NCBI GenBank assembly: GCA_002007465.1
Contig: LNAC01000727.1
Coordinates: 404,020 to 468,019 of the forward strand
Direction: 5' to 3'
Source: Ailurus styani
Lineage: Eukaryota > Chordata > Mammalia > Carnivora > Ailuridae
Length of the DNA: 64,000 nt
The position numbers were made by a program, and so were the translations under genes. A model generated the notes under the pieces. It did no database searches, was not told the origin of the DNA, and saw nothing but the letters and a program-made list of their open reading frames with translations. Below, piece by piece: positions 35,726 through 46,174 of the stretch (its first letter is position 1; the number at the start of each line of letters is the position of its first letter).

Positions 35726-35917
35726 TTAGTAGAAGCCAGAGAATCCATAACCTCCGCAGCACAGCGGCAGGCAACAGCCATATCTGTGGCCCCTCCAGCC
35801 ACAACCATAGCCCAGTCTGGGGAAGCTGTCCCATTCCCAGCCATATCCACAGTCCAGGACACCAAAGCCTCCACAGCCATAGCCTACACCTCCATAGTAG
35901 TTGCTGCAATGGTTTCT
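35726..35917 (-). pseudogene. KRTAP19: KRTAP19 pseudogene: start codon and TATA lost, frame otherwise open (copy 3)
   Basis: Reading from TAA at 35726-35728, 62 uninterrupted codons give [15 protein letters not shown], then RLGYGCGWRGHRYGC and GYGFSGFY, a complete KRTAP19 body. The expected initiator is AGA at 35915-35917, where intact copies have ATG in a matching CACC/TACC context. The TATA position, by alignment of the following 'ccctgaacag', reads 'ctgatgtt' on the plus strand instead of 'cttatata'. A 97-codon reading beginning at 35909 is out of frame and is a shadow. A candidate AATAAA lies at 35505-35510. The lack of internal stops suggests recent inactivation or a misassembled start. 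An upstream in-frame or non-AUG start cannot be excluded, but the lost TATA argues against it. Confidence 0.85.
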
Positions 35918-36024
35918 GGTATCAGGGGTGGTGAGTTGTTTTTCTATTCAAAGAAGATTTTGAGTATCAATAGCAACATATGTAGAGTGATACTGATGTT
36001 CCCTGAACAGATCATGTGGTAAAA

Positions 36025-37030
36025 TACATACCACCTATTTTTGTGTCATTCTATGTTTTACCCCTGTTTGACACAATCTTGACATATGAAGAGTCCTTCA
36101 AACTCATGAAAGTGTTTGAGCTTGCATTATTTCCTCGTCATGGTGTCCCTTAAACATACTGCACCCTTTATATGAGAAGGAATAGCTATGTTTTCAAAGT
36201 CTGGACATCCCAGAAGAAATAAAATTCCTCATAACCAGGCATATTACATAACACATTTGGTAGTGCTATATTTTAAAATTAAATATTGCATCATCTTTGG
36301 ATTACCTTGAATTGTTATTCTTCACTTAAGATTAAATGAAAGAAACTGGTTAAATTCAAGGTGTTAAAATTTACTATATTCCTTCAAAGTCATCTAATAC
36401 TTCATGGTAAAGTCTTCTTTTTCAAAGCTAAAGAAACATTTAGAAGCCTGGAGGCATCAGCTCACTTGCTGTGAACACCAGTATAGAACTTCAGGGAAAA
36501 AAAAAAAGTTGAAATAAAGCTATCATTTTTCTATTATTTTATAACATTGGCCATCATAAAAATATTCTTTTTTCTGATTTTGCATACTAGTTTGGAAAAT
36601 GAACATTTGGGTTAACAACATGAAGTTATATTGTTCAAATATTAAAGGCAAATCAGAGTAATCAAAAATCTATTTCATAAGCAACATTAAGGATTATTCA
36701 AAATTCCTTTTTTCTCACATCCAGACTCCCTTTCTGGCATATCATCTATCCAAAAAGAGGTTACATCTGCCTCCTGCCACGTAGACACCGTTTCCCCCCT
36801 TCCCCCTACACCATTATTTACCGTCTCATTCAATCAGTTTTCAAATATCACTTTGCCTCAGTTCCTCTCAGTCCCCACTTGGGTTGGAGAAATAGGTGAA
36901 ATAATGAAATATATACAATTTATCTTTGGCTTCCCACCATTTTTTATCCAATCCGTACTTAAATTCTTCCAAACATATCTTCATTCCTACCATATTATTT
37001 TTGCCTTTGTATTCTCTTTGCCTATTGTTT
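36025..37030. other. Intergenic unit sequence
   Basis: I see no gene. The promoter-distal ATGACACAAA block of the 35.7-kb relic is kept at about 36038-36048. Confidence 0.5.
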
Positions 37031-37034
37031 TCTA

Positions 37035-37150
37035 TCTTATTTTATTTAAATTAAATTAATTAACATTTATTATATCATTAGTTTCAGATGTAGAGTTTAG
37101 TTATTCATCAATTCTATATAACACTCAGTGTTCATTACATCTTTTTGCCT
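37035..37150 (-). mobile_element. L1 3' end fragment (carnivore type), antisense
   Basis: The text 'aattaattaacatttattatatcattagtttcagatgtagagtttagttattcatcaattc' and 'cactcagtgttcattacatc' matches the antisense carnivoran L1 3' terminus. It is a short, 5'-truncated insertion. Confidence 0.7.
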
Positions 37151-37249
37151 GTGTGGTTTTTTTTTTTTTTTCTGTTTTAGAAAATAGCTAACTAGTGTCT
37201 GCTAAGATGAAATGCTTATTAAAATCTTAGATGCTGAGGAAAAAAATGC

Positions 37250-37470
37250 CTAATACCCTATGAAATTCAGTAAGAGGTTGTTAACGTTGGAAATGTCTTC
37301 AGAATCTCCAAAAATGTAAGTACAATGTAAAAAAAACAGGGTGGAGTAAAAGACCAATTGAAGGCAAAAATCCTTCAGCTTACTCCAAGAAGTTAATCAC
37401 TTCTACCCAAGGCTGACCTGAATCCTGGGTGAGTCCCACCACATATGCTCTTAACTTGAAGGAAACATCT
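37250..37470. repeat. Tandem-unit intergenic block B
   Basis: Shared words with 41140-41400 include 'aaattcagtaaga', 'ttggaaatgtcttcagaatctcca', 'aagaagttaatcact' and 'tgctcttaactt'. Weaker copies are at 26820, 31485 and 46710. This is duplicated non-coding sequence of the KRTAP array. Confidence 0.75.
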
Positions 37471-37789
37471 AAATTCTTTTTAAATTCCCATGGCTTCATA
37501 TACTGGCCAACTTTTTAGAGCTTATAAGCAATTATCAAATGATGTATTTTCCCAGCTGGACTTGCTGACTGCTGAACAACTACTAGCATGCAGCAGAAAA
37601 TCAGTAAGGATGAGTCGAATGGCCGAATGCACTCCAAGGTTCTTACAGATAAAGATCACATCTTCCGTACACATGGATATCTCTATAAATGCATCTGAGA
37701 ATTTAAAGGAAGAATTGGTTCAAATAGTTTTCCTGCTTTAGATAAACATAAAGCCATCATTTCATTTGCTTTCGTTGTTGTTGTTTAAA

Positions 37790-38225
37790 GCATATTATAA
37801 AATATCCAAGTCCTAAGTGTACAAGTTAGTGATATTTTGCTTCTATTCACAGACCACGTACATTGATCACACTCAACCTCCCCAAATTTTCTCTTCACCC
37901 TACCAGTTAGTATTACTCTCTAGAAGTTTGCCTGATCTGGACATCACATGAATGGCATTAGACAGTATACCAGCAACTTTTCTCTCCTGAATGATGTACA
38001 TCACTGTCTCTGTGAGATACATCATTGTTGTTGTGTGTAACATTAGTTTTGTTGTTTTCATTACTGCAAAGTAGCCCATTGTATGACTAAAGCACAATTT
38101 ATTTGCTATTTTGCTCTGGTAAATCTGTATTTGTGTAGTTTCCTTCCCTCCCCCTCCTTCCTTCCTTCCTTCCTTATATGAATAAAGCTGCTACATACTT
38201 TAAATCCTCTCTCTATATAAAAATA
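37790..38225 (-). mobile_element. Old L1 fragment, antisense
   Basis: The blocks 'catcattgttgttgtgtgtaacattag', 'gcaaagtagcccattgtatgactaaagcacaatttatttgctatt' and 'tgaataaagctgctacatac' match the antisense L1 3' region. It probably belongs to the same ancestral insertion as 42060-42880 in the neighbouring unit. A CTTCC-rich run lies at 38144-38176. Confidence 0.65.
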
Positions 38226-38379
38226 ACATTATAATATAATAACATTTTATTTGTTGCTCTTTTTCTTTTATGTTTAATGTGTTTGGTTCTAATTAAATTT
38301 TTGGCGACTTCACACAATGTTAGTTAATTCTTTTTGCCTCCTTTTTTCAGAATTTGTTTCATTTTCATTGATCATTCCA

Positions 38380-38620
38380 AAAATCAAAATAGTTGATAAT
38401 TTGAATATTTCATTCTCATTCAGCCAAGCTGAAGCCATAAAATTACAGATGAATCAAACAGGTTTCATTCTGTATGTCGCACTCTGCCTGTTTGACTCTG
38501 ACAGATATGCCTAAGTTTTGGGGTTGGTGAACCTGCTGTGATGTGTTCTCCTTAACATAACCGATAGCTTTTCCCTGGAAATAAAGATGTGCTGGAGCAT
38601 TTCTCCAAATCCAGCACAGA
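38380..38620. repeat. Tandem-unit intergenic block A
   Basis: It shares 'aatttgaatatttcattctca', 'actctgcct ... actctgacagat' and 'agctttccc(t)tgga' with 42945-43165, and more weakly with 47675-47840. Confidence 0.75.
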
Positions 38621-38884
38621 AACATAAAAACAGTCATTTCAAATTCTAATAATATAATATTATACTAGGAATGTCGAACATCTGCTCCAAATGGTGGTAT
38701 TGATTATTCTTCTTTATAGCTACAGAAGGCCTTTCTCCAAATTCTGGAGAAATGCTATTAACCATTAAGAAAATGGAATAGCTATTGTTTTACTCTCTCA
38801 AGTTAAGTAGTATAGTCATCCAGTGAAGTCATCAAGCTATTACTTTCCCTGATCTAGCCAGTGTAAAGCTAATATACTATGAGT

Positions 38885-39075
38885 AGGTTGACTAAAAGGG
38901 TAGGTCTTACTATCTGGCTAAACAAATCTATTTTTAACAGTAAACAAATCTGAGTCTTTCAAATCCATCGTAAATATTTTAAATAGCATTTGAACTTAAC
39001 CTTGCTTGTTAATTATTTTTTTCAGACCCAGCTAAACTAAAAATTAATAGTTTTAAGATTCTAAATCAAAACTAA
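38885..39075. repeat. Tandem-unit intergenic block C
   Basis: It shares 'cagtaaacaaatctgag(t/a)', 'tttcaaat(c/g)cat', 'cagctaaa(c/t)ta(a/g)aaattaatagtt' with 43460-43635. Weaker copies lie at 48825-48960 and 33775-33880. Confidence 0.7.
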
Positions 39076-39239
39076 TACCATTAACCAAATTTAAGTGGTT
39101 ATGTGGAAAGCAGGTTAATCCTTATCAACTCTGTGTTTATAATTGCAGGAACATGTAACCAGAACTTCAGGACTATTTCTTTGAAAGGATGCAAGGAGGG
39201 AAGTGCACTGTGAAAGAGAAAGTCAGAATTCAGTCAAAT

Positions 39240-39258
39240 AAATAAATAAATAAATAAG
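39240..39258. repeat. (AAAT)n short tandem repeat
   Basis: Five tandem AAAT units just beyond the polyadenylation signal of the 39.5-kb gene. Confidence 0.8.
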
Positions 39259-39511
39259 CCATATATTCCATTTTAAATTGGGATAATTTATTGCAAAGGA
39301 AACTGAGAAATTCTACAGTTATGAACTTGCACGTAGGGGATACCAGAAAACATGAAGCAGGCCAATAGAAGATGATAAATATTCCTAGAATCTAAGATGC
39401 TAAAGAGTTTTCATCTTGGCTTGGTCCCGGCTGATATTGCTTCGTTCAAGTTTTGGTTAATTTGAATTAATCACCTTACGGCCTCAAATGTTGGACTTCC
39501 AAGGCAGGATT

Positions 39512-39697
39512 TCAGTAGAAGTTAGAGAATCCATATCCTCCATAGCACCGGGGGCGAAAGCAGCCATATCCGGAACCTCCCCAGCCCCAGCCCAGCCTGC
39601 GGAAGCTGCCACATCCCCAGCCAAGGCCACAGCCCAGGCCGCCAAAACTGCCACAGCCATAGCCCAGGCCTCCGTAGTAGTTGCCGTAGTAGCTCAT
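39512..39697 (-). CDS. KRTAP19: Keratin-associated protein, high-Gly/Tyr KRTAP19 type (61 aa), copy 4
   Basis: Intact single-exon gene for a 61-residue matrix protein of the hair cortex. By my count it has 22 Gly, 9 Tyr, 5 Cys and 3 Trp. Order of features: [20 protein letters not shown] start, [12 protein letters not shown] middle (the SFRRLG segment is typical of the family), and [14 protein letters not shown] end. The ATG at 39695-39697 follows the array's shared 5'UTR and lies about 80 nt after GGTATATAAGC. The stop is TGA; AATAAA lies at 39287-39292, giving a 3'UTR of about 220 nt. The five Cys could form disulphides with keratin or other KRTAPs (family inference). This is the copy closest to the family consensus. 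Its exact orthologue number is unknown. Confidence 0.94.
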   Translation of the reverse strand: MSYYGNYYGGLGYGCGSFGGLGCGLGWGCGSFRRLGWGWGGSGYGCFRPRCYGGYGFSNFY

Positions 39698-39774
39698 GGT
39701 ATCAGGAGTGTTGAGTTTGGTTTGTTGTATTCAAGGCAAGATCCTGAGTGTGAATGTCTACATGTGTAGAGGGA

Positions 39775-39842
39775 TGCTTATATACCTTGGTTAGAGCATG
39801 TAAAAAATCACGTGTTTACCCTCCTTTTGTGTCATTTCTTAA
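39775..39842 (-). promoter_or_regulatory. Core promoter of KRTAP19 copy 4
   Basis: The TATA box reads GGTATATAAG on the minus strand at 39777-39786. The shared upstream block reads ATGACACAAAAGGAG (about 39821-39835) and is preceded by a GATTTTTTAC A/T-rich stretch. Confidence 0.72.
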
Positions 39843-39844
39843 TT

Positions 39845-40655
39845 ACCTGCTTAACACAACTCATTCATTCATTGTCCCCTGTCACAGGGAGAGGCCCTCC
39901 CCCTCATTAAAATGTTTGAGATTGCTTTGGTTCCTAGTTAGGGTGGCCTCTAAAAGTTATTGCCTCACTTTGTAAGAAGGAATGCAGTATCTTCAAAGGC
40001 TGAACATACCAGACCCCAAGCAGAATTCTTCATAGCTAGGCATGCCAATCATATCTGATGGTGTTGTGTTTCTTAATGAAATATTTCTTCATCTCTGTTT
40101 TTTTTAGATTGCTGTGCTTCATTTACAAATTAAATTGGGCCAAAGTCAACGTTTTATCATCTATCATATCCTTTTAAAGCATCTTACTCCTCAGTCTAAA
40201 AAGGGAGTTCTTTACCTCTTTCAGAGATAAGGAAATAGAAACACTTGAGAGCCAAGAAGAACCAACTTGACTGTTGTGATATCAGTAAGGAATTTTAGAA
40301 AATAAATAAATAAATAAAGGATCTATGTTTTCTTTCATTTTAGGACATTGTCCATATAACTGTTACACTTTTTACTTTTCATATTACCTTGAAAAATAAA
40401 AACCATTTTTGCTTGTTATAATTGATGAACCAATATTGATATACAATTATCAACTAAAATCCATAGTTTACATTGCATTCTTTGTGTTGTACAGTTCCAT
40501 GGGCTTTGACAAGTATGGGATACAATTGTTCACAAACTGAAGGCAAGTCACAACAATCAAATATTTATTTCAGAGTAGCTTTCAAAGCTGACTAAAAGTG
40601 ATCCTCCCAAATCCTAACTGTCTTCTCTGGTAGAAGATCTATCCAGTTGCTTATC
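39845..40655. other. Intergenic unit sequence
   Basis: I see no gene. An 'aataaataaataaataaa' run lies at 40301-40318. Confidence 0.5.
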
Positions 40656-40669
40656 AAAATGCAGATAAT

Positions 40670-40865
40670 GGGGCACCTAGATGGCTCAGTCAGTTAAGAG
40701 TCTGCCTTTGACTCAGGTCATGAACCCGGGGTCCTGGAATCAAGTCCCATGTTGGATCCCCTGCTCTGGTGTGGAGACTGCTTCTCCATCTTCCTCTGCT
40801 ACTCCCCTGCTTGTGCTTGCTCTCTCTCTCTTTCTCTGTCTCTGTCAAATAAATAATTCTTTTTA
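40670..40865 (+). mobile_element. CanSINE, sense
   Basis: The head is 'ggggcacctagatggctcag' and the tail is 'gtcaaataaataattcttttt'. AAAATGCAGAT flanks it at 40656-40666 and 40866-40876. The same word recurs after the adjoining L1 piece. Confidence 0.9.
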
Positions 40866-40876
40866 AAAATGCAGAT

Positions 40877-41064
40877 GGTGAGACGAACCAGGAGAGACTG
40901 TGGACTCAGAAACAAACTGAGAGTTATGGAGGGGAGGGGGGAGGGTGGATGAGTGAGTCTGGTGATGGGTATTAAGAAGGGCACGTATTGCATGGACCAC
41001 TGGGTGCGGTTCATAAACAATGAATCTTGGATCACTGAAAAAATTAAATTAAATTAAATTAAAT
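40877..41064 (+). mobile_element. 5'-truncated L1 3' end (carnivore type), sense
   Basis: The series 'ctcagaaacaaactgagagtt', 'ggaggggggagggtggatgagtgagtctggtgatgggtattaagaagggcac', 'accactgggtgcggttcataaacaatgaat' ends in (AAATT)n. This is the carnivoran L1 3'UTR. It adjoins the SINE and ends before another AATGCAGAT. Confidence 0.85.
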
Positions 41065-41139
41065 AATGCAGATTGTATCTCCTCCTTATTCTTCTCAGGA
41101 AATACCATACTACTCGCTACTAAGATAACAAATAAGTGT

Positions 41140-41400
41140 TGTTAAAGTCTCAATGTCAAAAAGATAATCCAAACCCAAAAGCTCTGTTAAATTCAGTAAG
41201 ATTCCATTATACATTGGAAATGTCTTCAGAATCTCCACAATGTAGATATAATGTTAAAAGATAAACAGTGGGGGGAAAAAATTAAGGGTAAAAGTCACTC
41301 AGCTAACTCTAAGAAGTTAGTCACTTATTGTCAAAACTGACCCAAACCTGGTTAAGTTCTTCCAATGGTGCCCTTAACTTTAGACTTGAATCTTTAAGTT
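41140..41400. repeat. Tandem-unit intergenic block B (second strong copy)
   Basis: Pairs with 37250-37470; shared words are listed there. Confidence 0.75.
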
Positions 41401-41446
41401 CTTCAGAATTTTATATGACCTCAAATATAATGTTCAGGTTTTCTTC

Positions 41447-41639
41447 ATTTTTTTTAAATTTAATTTTATTTATTTGTGTGTCAGAGAGAGACAGGGCACA
41501 AGCACAGAAAGGAGCAGGCTGAGGGAGAAGCAGAATCCCCGCTGAGCAAGGAGTCCTATATAGAACTCAATCCCAGGAAACTGGGATCTTGACCAACTGG
41601 AGGGCAGACATTTAACCCACTGAACCACTCAGGCATCCC
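41447..41639 (-). mobile_element. CanSINE, antisense, diverged, with target duplication
   Basis: AGGTTTTCTT flanks it (41436-41445 and 41640-41649). The body has 'ccactgaaccactcaggcatccc' at the head side and 'attttatttatttgtgtgtcagagag' at the tail side. Confidence 0.85.
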
Positions 41640-42059
41640 AGGTTTTCTTTGTTTTACAAGTAATTTTCAAGTGATCCAATTTCCTAACTGGATTTGATTA
41701 CTTTTCTTTAATATCTACCATGTAATAGAAACACAAAAATTACGTGCTGAAAGGATGAATGAATTTTAAGGTCTGTAAAAATAAGCACCATGTTTCTCAC
41801 AGGTATGGGTGACATATGGTTGCATCTAAACAATAAGGATTTAAAAGAGGAATGAGCTCAAATGGCTTTCTGACTTCAGAGGAATGTATAACCACCATAC
41901 ATTTGCATTGGTTCTTTTTTTTTTCCAAGCATAACAATGAATTCTTTATTATATATAAATTTAGGCATAAAATTTGACGCATTCTTGCAAATAACCATGT
42001 ACTCCCTATACCAAACATACCTTAATGCCTAAAATGTGTCTATTGTTTCTTTTTGGTCA

Positions 42060-42880
42060 ATATCACTCTCTAGAAATAACCATTTGTCCAGATTTTGACA
42101 ACAGCTTCAGTAGACCCTATCAGTAATTTTCCCAAAAAGGGGGGTCAGAGCACCTTGATGGCTCAGCTGGTTGAGTAGCCAGCTCTTCGTTTTGGCTCAA
42201 GGTGTGATCTTATGCTTTATGATCTCATGGATCATGAGATGGAGCCTGGCCTGATCGTAGGGCTCCATGCTCAGCAGGAAGTCTGCTTGAATATTCTCTC
42301 CCTCTGCTCCTCTCCCTCCCTGTGCATGCTCACTTTCTCTCTCTCAAATAAATAAATCTTTAAAAAAAATAATAATTTTCCAAAATGTTTGTTAGGTGTG
42401 CTATCCCACCAGCAATGAAGAGTTTATGTTGCTCTACATCATTGACAATACTTGTCATTTTCAGACTACTTAATTTGATCACTCTTGTGAGCATGTAGTA
42501 ATATTGGAGTATTGTTTTAATTTGTTTTTTACCTGACAAGTAATGATACTGTGCTCCATTAGATATACCTATTGATCAGATATCCTCTTTTTTGAAGTGT
42601 CTGTTCAAGTATTTTGTTCATTTTTAGTTCAGTTTTTAATATTCTAGTATTGATTTGTAGGAACTCTTTAAATACTTGAATACTGGTATCTTGTCAGATC
42701 TGTGTTCTAGAAATATTTTCTTCCTGTATATGCCTTATTTTTTTTTTCACTTTAAAATGGTGTCTATATATGAGCAGAACTTCTTAATATAATGAATGGG
42801 ACTGATTCATTAATTCAAAAAAATTTTATGCTTAATGCTTTTTCTTATCTTAATTAAGAAATTCTTGGCTGCTTCACATC
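42060..42880 (-). mobile_element. Old L1 3' region, antisense, split by a CanSINE
   Basis: The blocks 'ccaccagcaatgaagagttt', 'acatcattgacaatacttgtcattttcag', 'gaagtgtctgttcaagtattttgttcatttttag' and 'aactctttaaatacttgaatactggtatcttgtcagat' are antisense L1. A CanSINE interrupts it at 42138-42370. Confidence 0.72.
42138..42370 (+). mobile_element. CanSINE, sense, diverged
   Basis: It has the 'gcaccttgatggctcagctggtt' head, a CTCTCTCTCAAATAAATAAATC tail side and a TAATTTTCC(C)AAAA duplication on both sides. It is inserted in the old L1. Confidence 0.85.
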
Positions 42881-42944
42881 TTATTCTTTAATTTCCTTGT
42901 CTGCTCTCTTCAATTTTGCTCCATTTTTATTGTTCATCTTAAAG

Positions 42945-43165
42945 TAAAAGACAGTTGTTAATTTGAATATTTCATTCTCACTAAGTCAACAAGAAGCCAT
43001 GAAAACATAAATAAATCAAACAAGTTTAATGATGTCATACTCTGCCTATTTAACTCTGACAGATCTTCTCTCAGTTGTGCTGCTGATGATCTTATGATGG
43101 ATTTTCTCTGAACTAAGTGACAGCTTTCCATGGAAGGAAATTTGTTCCAGAGCTCTCTTCTTATT
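42945..43165. repeat. Tandem-unit intergenic block A (second copy)
   Basis: Pairs with 38380-38620, including 'gttaatttgaatatttcattctcac' and 'actctgacagat'. Confidence 0.75.
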
Positions 43166-43459
43166 TCCAACATGAATCAATACAATCTAACAATAAGAGG
43201 TATAATAATATGCTAAAACTGCATTATATTAAGAGTGCTAGTTTCTCTAATTAGTTATGTGGATTATTGTTTTTCTTTATATATATAAAGTTTTTCCTCA
43301 GACTATGATGCTATTTTCCTTTTAGAGAGTAAAATAGTTTTATGTGAAATTATGTTTTACTCATTGAAACTAAAGAGTACAGTCCACTAATGGTGACACT
43401 AAAATATCTTTACCTTGATCTACTCACAGTGAAGCTGCAACTCTTCTCCTGAATTGGCT

Positions 43460-43635
43460 GAAAGGACACAAGCTGGCTGAGCAAATTCATCCATGCATTC
43501 AGTAAACAAGTCTGAGATTTTCAAATGCATTATAATAAGTTTTTAAAATAGAGTTTGGATTTAACCCTCTTACTACTTATTTTTACTCAGATACAGCTAA
43601 ATTAGAAATTAATAGTTTATGATTCAACATCAGAA
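43460..43635. repeat. Tandem-unit intergenic block C (second copy)
   Basis: Pairs with 38885-39075. Confidence 0.7.
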
Positions 43636-43839
43636 TATTTACATATCAGAATAAATGGATATGATCAATCAGCTGTGATAATTAAACTCTTCAAAGGTTC
43701 ATGACCAGAGCAAGATGCTTTATGTAAGAGCACTCAAGGAGAGAAGTCCGCATCAGTGTGGCAGTATGCATGGTAAAGTAGATGCCTGGTCTTCAGTAAA
43801 ACCTGTTCAGTCTTAGGCCCTATTTCTCATGCCATTCTT

Positions 43840-44049
43840 TTTTCTTTTTTTTTTTTTAAGATTTTATTTATTCATTTGACACAGAGAGAGAGATCACAAG
43901 TAGGCAGAGAGAGGCAGGCAGAGAGAGAGGAGGAAGCAGGCTCCCCGCCGAGCAGAGAGCCGGATGCAGGCCTCGATCCCAGGACCCTGGGATCATGACC
44001 TGAGCTGAAGGCAGCGGCTTTAACCCACTGAGCCACCCAGGCGCCCCAA
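43840..44049 (-). mobile_element. CanSINE (SINEC_Mv-like), antisense, 14-bp target duplication
   Basis: CTCATGCCATTCTT flanks it (43826-43839 and 44050-44063). The body is near-identical to the other CACAAGTAGGCAGAGAG copies, so it is young. Confidence 0.93.
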
Positions 44050-44065
44050 CTCATGCCATTCTTGA

Positions 44066-44975
44066 TCCTTAGCAATTCATTTCATTTTCTGGAGTCCTTT
44101 CCCATCCAAGATGGTATTACTGTAAACTTTACAGGGTCCCCACCAGCTTCATAATTCTACTGGTTTTATTGAATTTTGGTTAACTCAAACAGAAAATATT
44201 CACTTTTGTTTAACTACCTAAATATATAAAATTGGGGGAGAGAGGGAGAAATGATGATATTTCAGTCTGTAGTTTTCATAAGCAAATTACTTTTTTGAAG
44301 TACTAACATGAAATGCTCATTCTTTGAAGGTCAGCATTACAAGACACTTATTATAATGCACAAAGCTTCAGGTCAGCCACAGCCTTAATACAGATTACTT
44401 CACAAGTGATGACAGTGATTTTTAAATTTCCATGATGAATAGAAAAATATTTCAGTGCATTGACAATATTGAAGAACAATGCCATGTCTCACCATGGAGA
44501 ACCATGGGGGAAAATATGATAGAACTTCACATAAAAAATGTTTATTTTTCACTGTGTGTTTAGAGATTATTTTATTCTATCACTACTTTTTCTTGTTATT
44601 AAAATGGCTAAATAAAAATAAATTTTTAACAAAACATCAAAGTACTAACTCTTCATGCCAGCCTCATTTCAGCTATGAAAATATGTAAAGTTAATAGTTC
44701 AGCACTAAATTCATAAACCAAAGTTATTTAACTAAAAGCATTGAATAAGATTTGGTCTAGTGTTCAGATTAAACAAAATCTTCATTTCAACTGCGTGTTA
44801 CGGTTTGCATATATCTATCTAGCCATATGGGTGTGTGTTTATATGTCTCCTAGGACTTCAGCTTTTCATGGAGTAATTTATTTTCTTCATTGCCAATTGG
44901 GTGCAGTTACAAATAATCACTTTGGTATTTTGAGTTTCATAAAAAAGTGAAAACCACGTATGCTGTTTCAACTTC
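44066..44975. other. Gene-free intergenic sequence
   Basis: No gene. The AATAAA at 44982-44987 (minus strand) just to the right is the polyadenylation signal of the 45.2-kb gene. Confidence 0.45.
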
Positions 44976-45208
44976 AGATAATTTATTACAAAAGGAATAG
45001 AGAAATCCCACATTTATAAAAGCAGAAATAAAGGGTACCAGGAGACATGAAAGAGACCATTACAAAATGATAAATATTCTGAAAGTCTTAGATACCAAAT
45101 GTTTTTTATCTTGGCTTGGCCCTGAATGCTCTTGTTTGGTTTGGTTATTGTAGTCAAATTTGGATAATCCTTTTGTGGCCTCAGATGTTGGGCTTCTGGA
45201 GCAGGATT

Positions 45209-45400
45209 TCAGTAGAAGCCAGAGAATCCATATCTTCCAAAACAAGATGGACGCCAGCAGCCATATCTGTAGCCTCCACAGCCCCAGCCACAGCCCCGTC
45301 TGCAGAAGCTGCCGTATCCCCAGCCACGGCCACAGCCCAGGCCACCAAAACCGCCACAGCCATAGCCCAGGCCTCCATAGTAGTTGCTGTAGTAGCTCAT
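45209..45400 (-). CDS. KRTAP19: Keratin-associated protein, high-Gly/Tyr KRTAP19 type (63 aa), copy 5
   Basis: Intact single-exon gene for a 63-residue hair-cortex matrix protein. By my count it has 22 Gly, 10 Tyr, 7 Cys and 3 Trp, the most Cys of the three intact copies. It starts [20 protein letters not shown], has a [18 protein letters not shown] middle and a [16 protein letters not shown] end, all KRTAP19 features. The start at 45398-45400 matches the other copies in CACCATGAGC context and lies about 80 nt after TATATAAGC. The stop is TGA; AATAAA lies at 44982-44987, giving a 3'UTR near 220 nt. Five Arg in the middle and end make it more basic than copy 1. Family assignment is firm; the orthologue number is open. 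Confidence 0.94.
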   Translation of the reverse strand: MSYYSNYYGGLGYGCGGFGGLGCGRGWGYGSFCRRGCGWGCGGYRYGCWRPSCFGRYGFSGFY

Positions 45401-45475
45401 GGTGTCAGGGGTGATGAGTTTGGTTTGTTGTTCAAGTCAAGATCCTGAGTGTGAATGTGTAGCATGTGTAGTGGG

Positions 45476-45540
45476 ATGCTTATATACCCTGAGCAGACCA
45501 TATGATAAATCACATGTATACTCTTCCTTTGTGTCATGCT
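45476..45540 (-). promoter_or_regulatory. Core promoter of KRTAP19 copy 5
   Basis: TATATAAGC on the minus strand at 45479-45487. Upstream lie GATTTATCA (45502-45510), ACATGTG (near 45511-45516) and ATGACACAAAGGA (45524-45536). TTTAT-core sites are the kind bound by HOXC13, a known KRTAP regulator; binding here is only inference. Confidence 0.72.
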
Positions 45541-45541
45541 G

Positions 45542-45983
45542 CATATTATCTGTAATGTGTCTCCTTGCCACAGGGAGAGGCCCTCATTCCCATTAAAATA
45601 CCTTGGTTTACTTAGCTTCTTATTTAGAATGTCCTTGAACCTGTTGTTTTGCTTTTATGGAATGAAATGGCTGCCTCTTTAAATTTTGTACATTCCAAAC
45701 CCTAAATTGAATTGCTTATTACCGAGTATATTACATCATTACATCTGATGACACTCCTTTTATAATTAAAAATTTTCTCCGTTCTGTCATCTCCCAAGTG
45801 GATAATTCCATCTCCAACTAAATTCACAGGTATTTGTTCAATTTACAGCTGTTAAATCAGTATTTTTCAAAAAAGAAACTTATTTATCAAGGTGAAGACT
45901 GAAGAAAGTACCTCTGCTCAAAAAACACTTTTAAAAAGACAGTACATGTTGATTTTTAGCATTTTCATTTTAAGAATCTTTAT
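45542..45983. other. Intergenic unit sequence
   Basis: No gene seen. It is similar in texture to the region upstream of the other copies. Confidence 0.45.
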
Positions 45984-45999
45984 AATATTTTTGGCTTTT

Positions 46000-46157
46000 T
46001 AAAATATTTTTCATCTATTTGAGAGAGAGTGGGAGAGAGAACATGAGCAATCGCAAGCAGGCGGAGAGGCAGAGGGAGACAGGAAGGGAGAATCAGGCTG
46101 GAGATCATGATCTCGGCCAAAGGCCAATGCCCAACCGACGGAGCCACCCAGGTTCCC
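46000..46157 (-). mobile_element. CanSINE, antisense, internally deleted, with target duplication
   Basis: AATATTTTTGGCTTT / AATATTTTTCGCTTT (45984-45998 and 46158-46172) flanks a short copy. The middle of the element, between the 'aggctgg' and 'agatcatgatctcgg' parts, is missing relative to full-length copies. Confidence 0.85.
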
Positions 46158-46174
46158 AATATTTTTCGCTTTAA

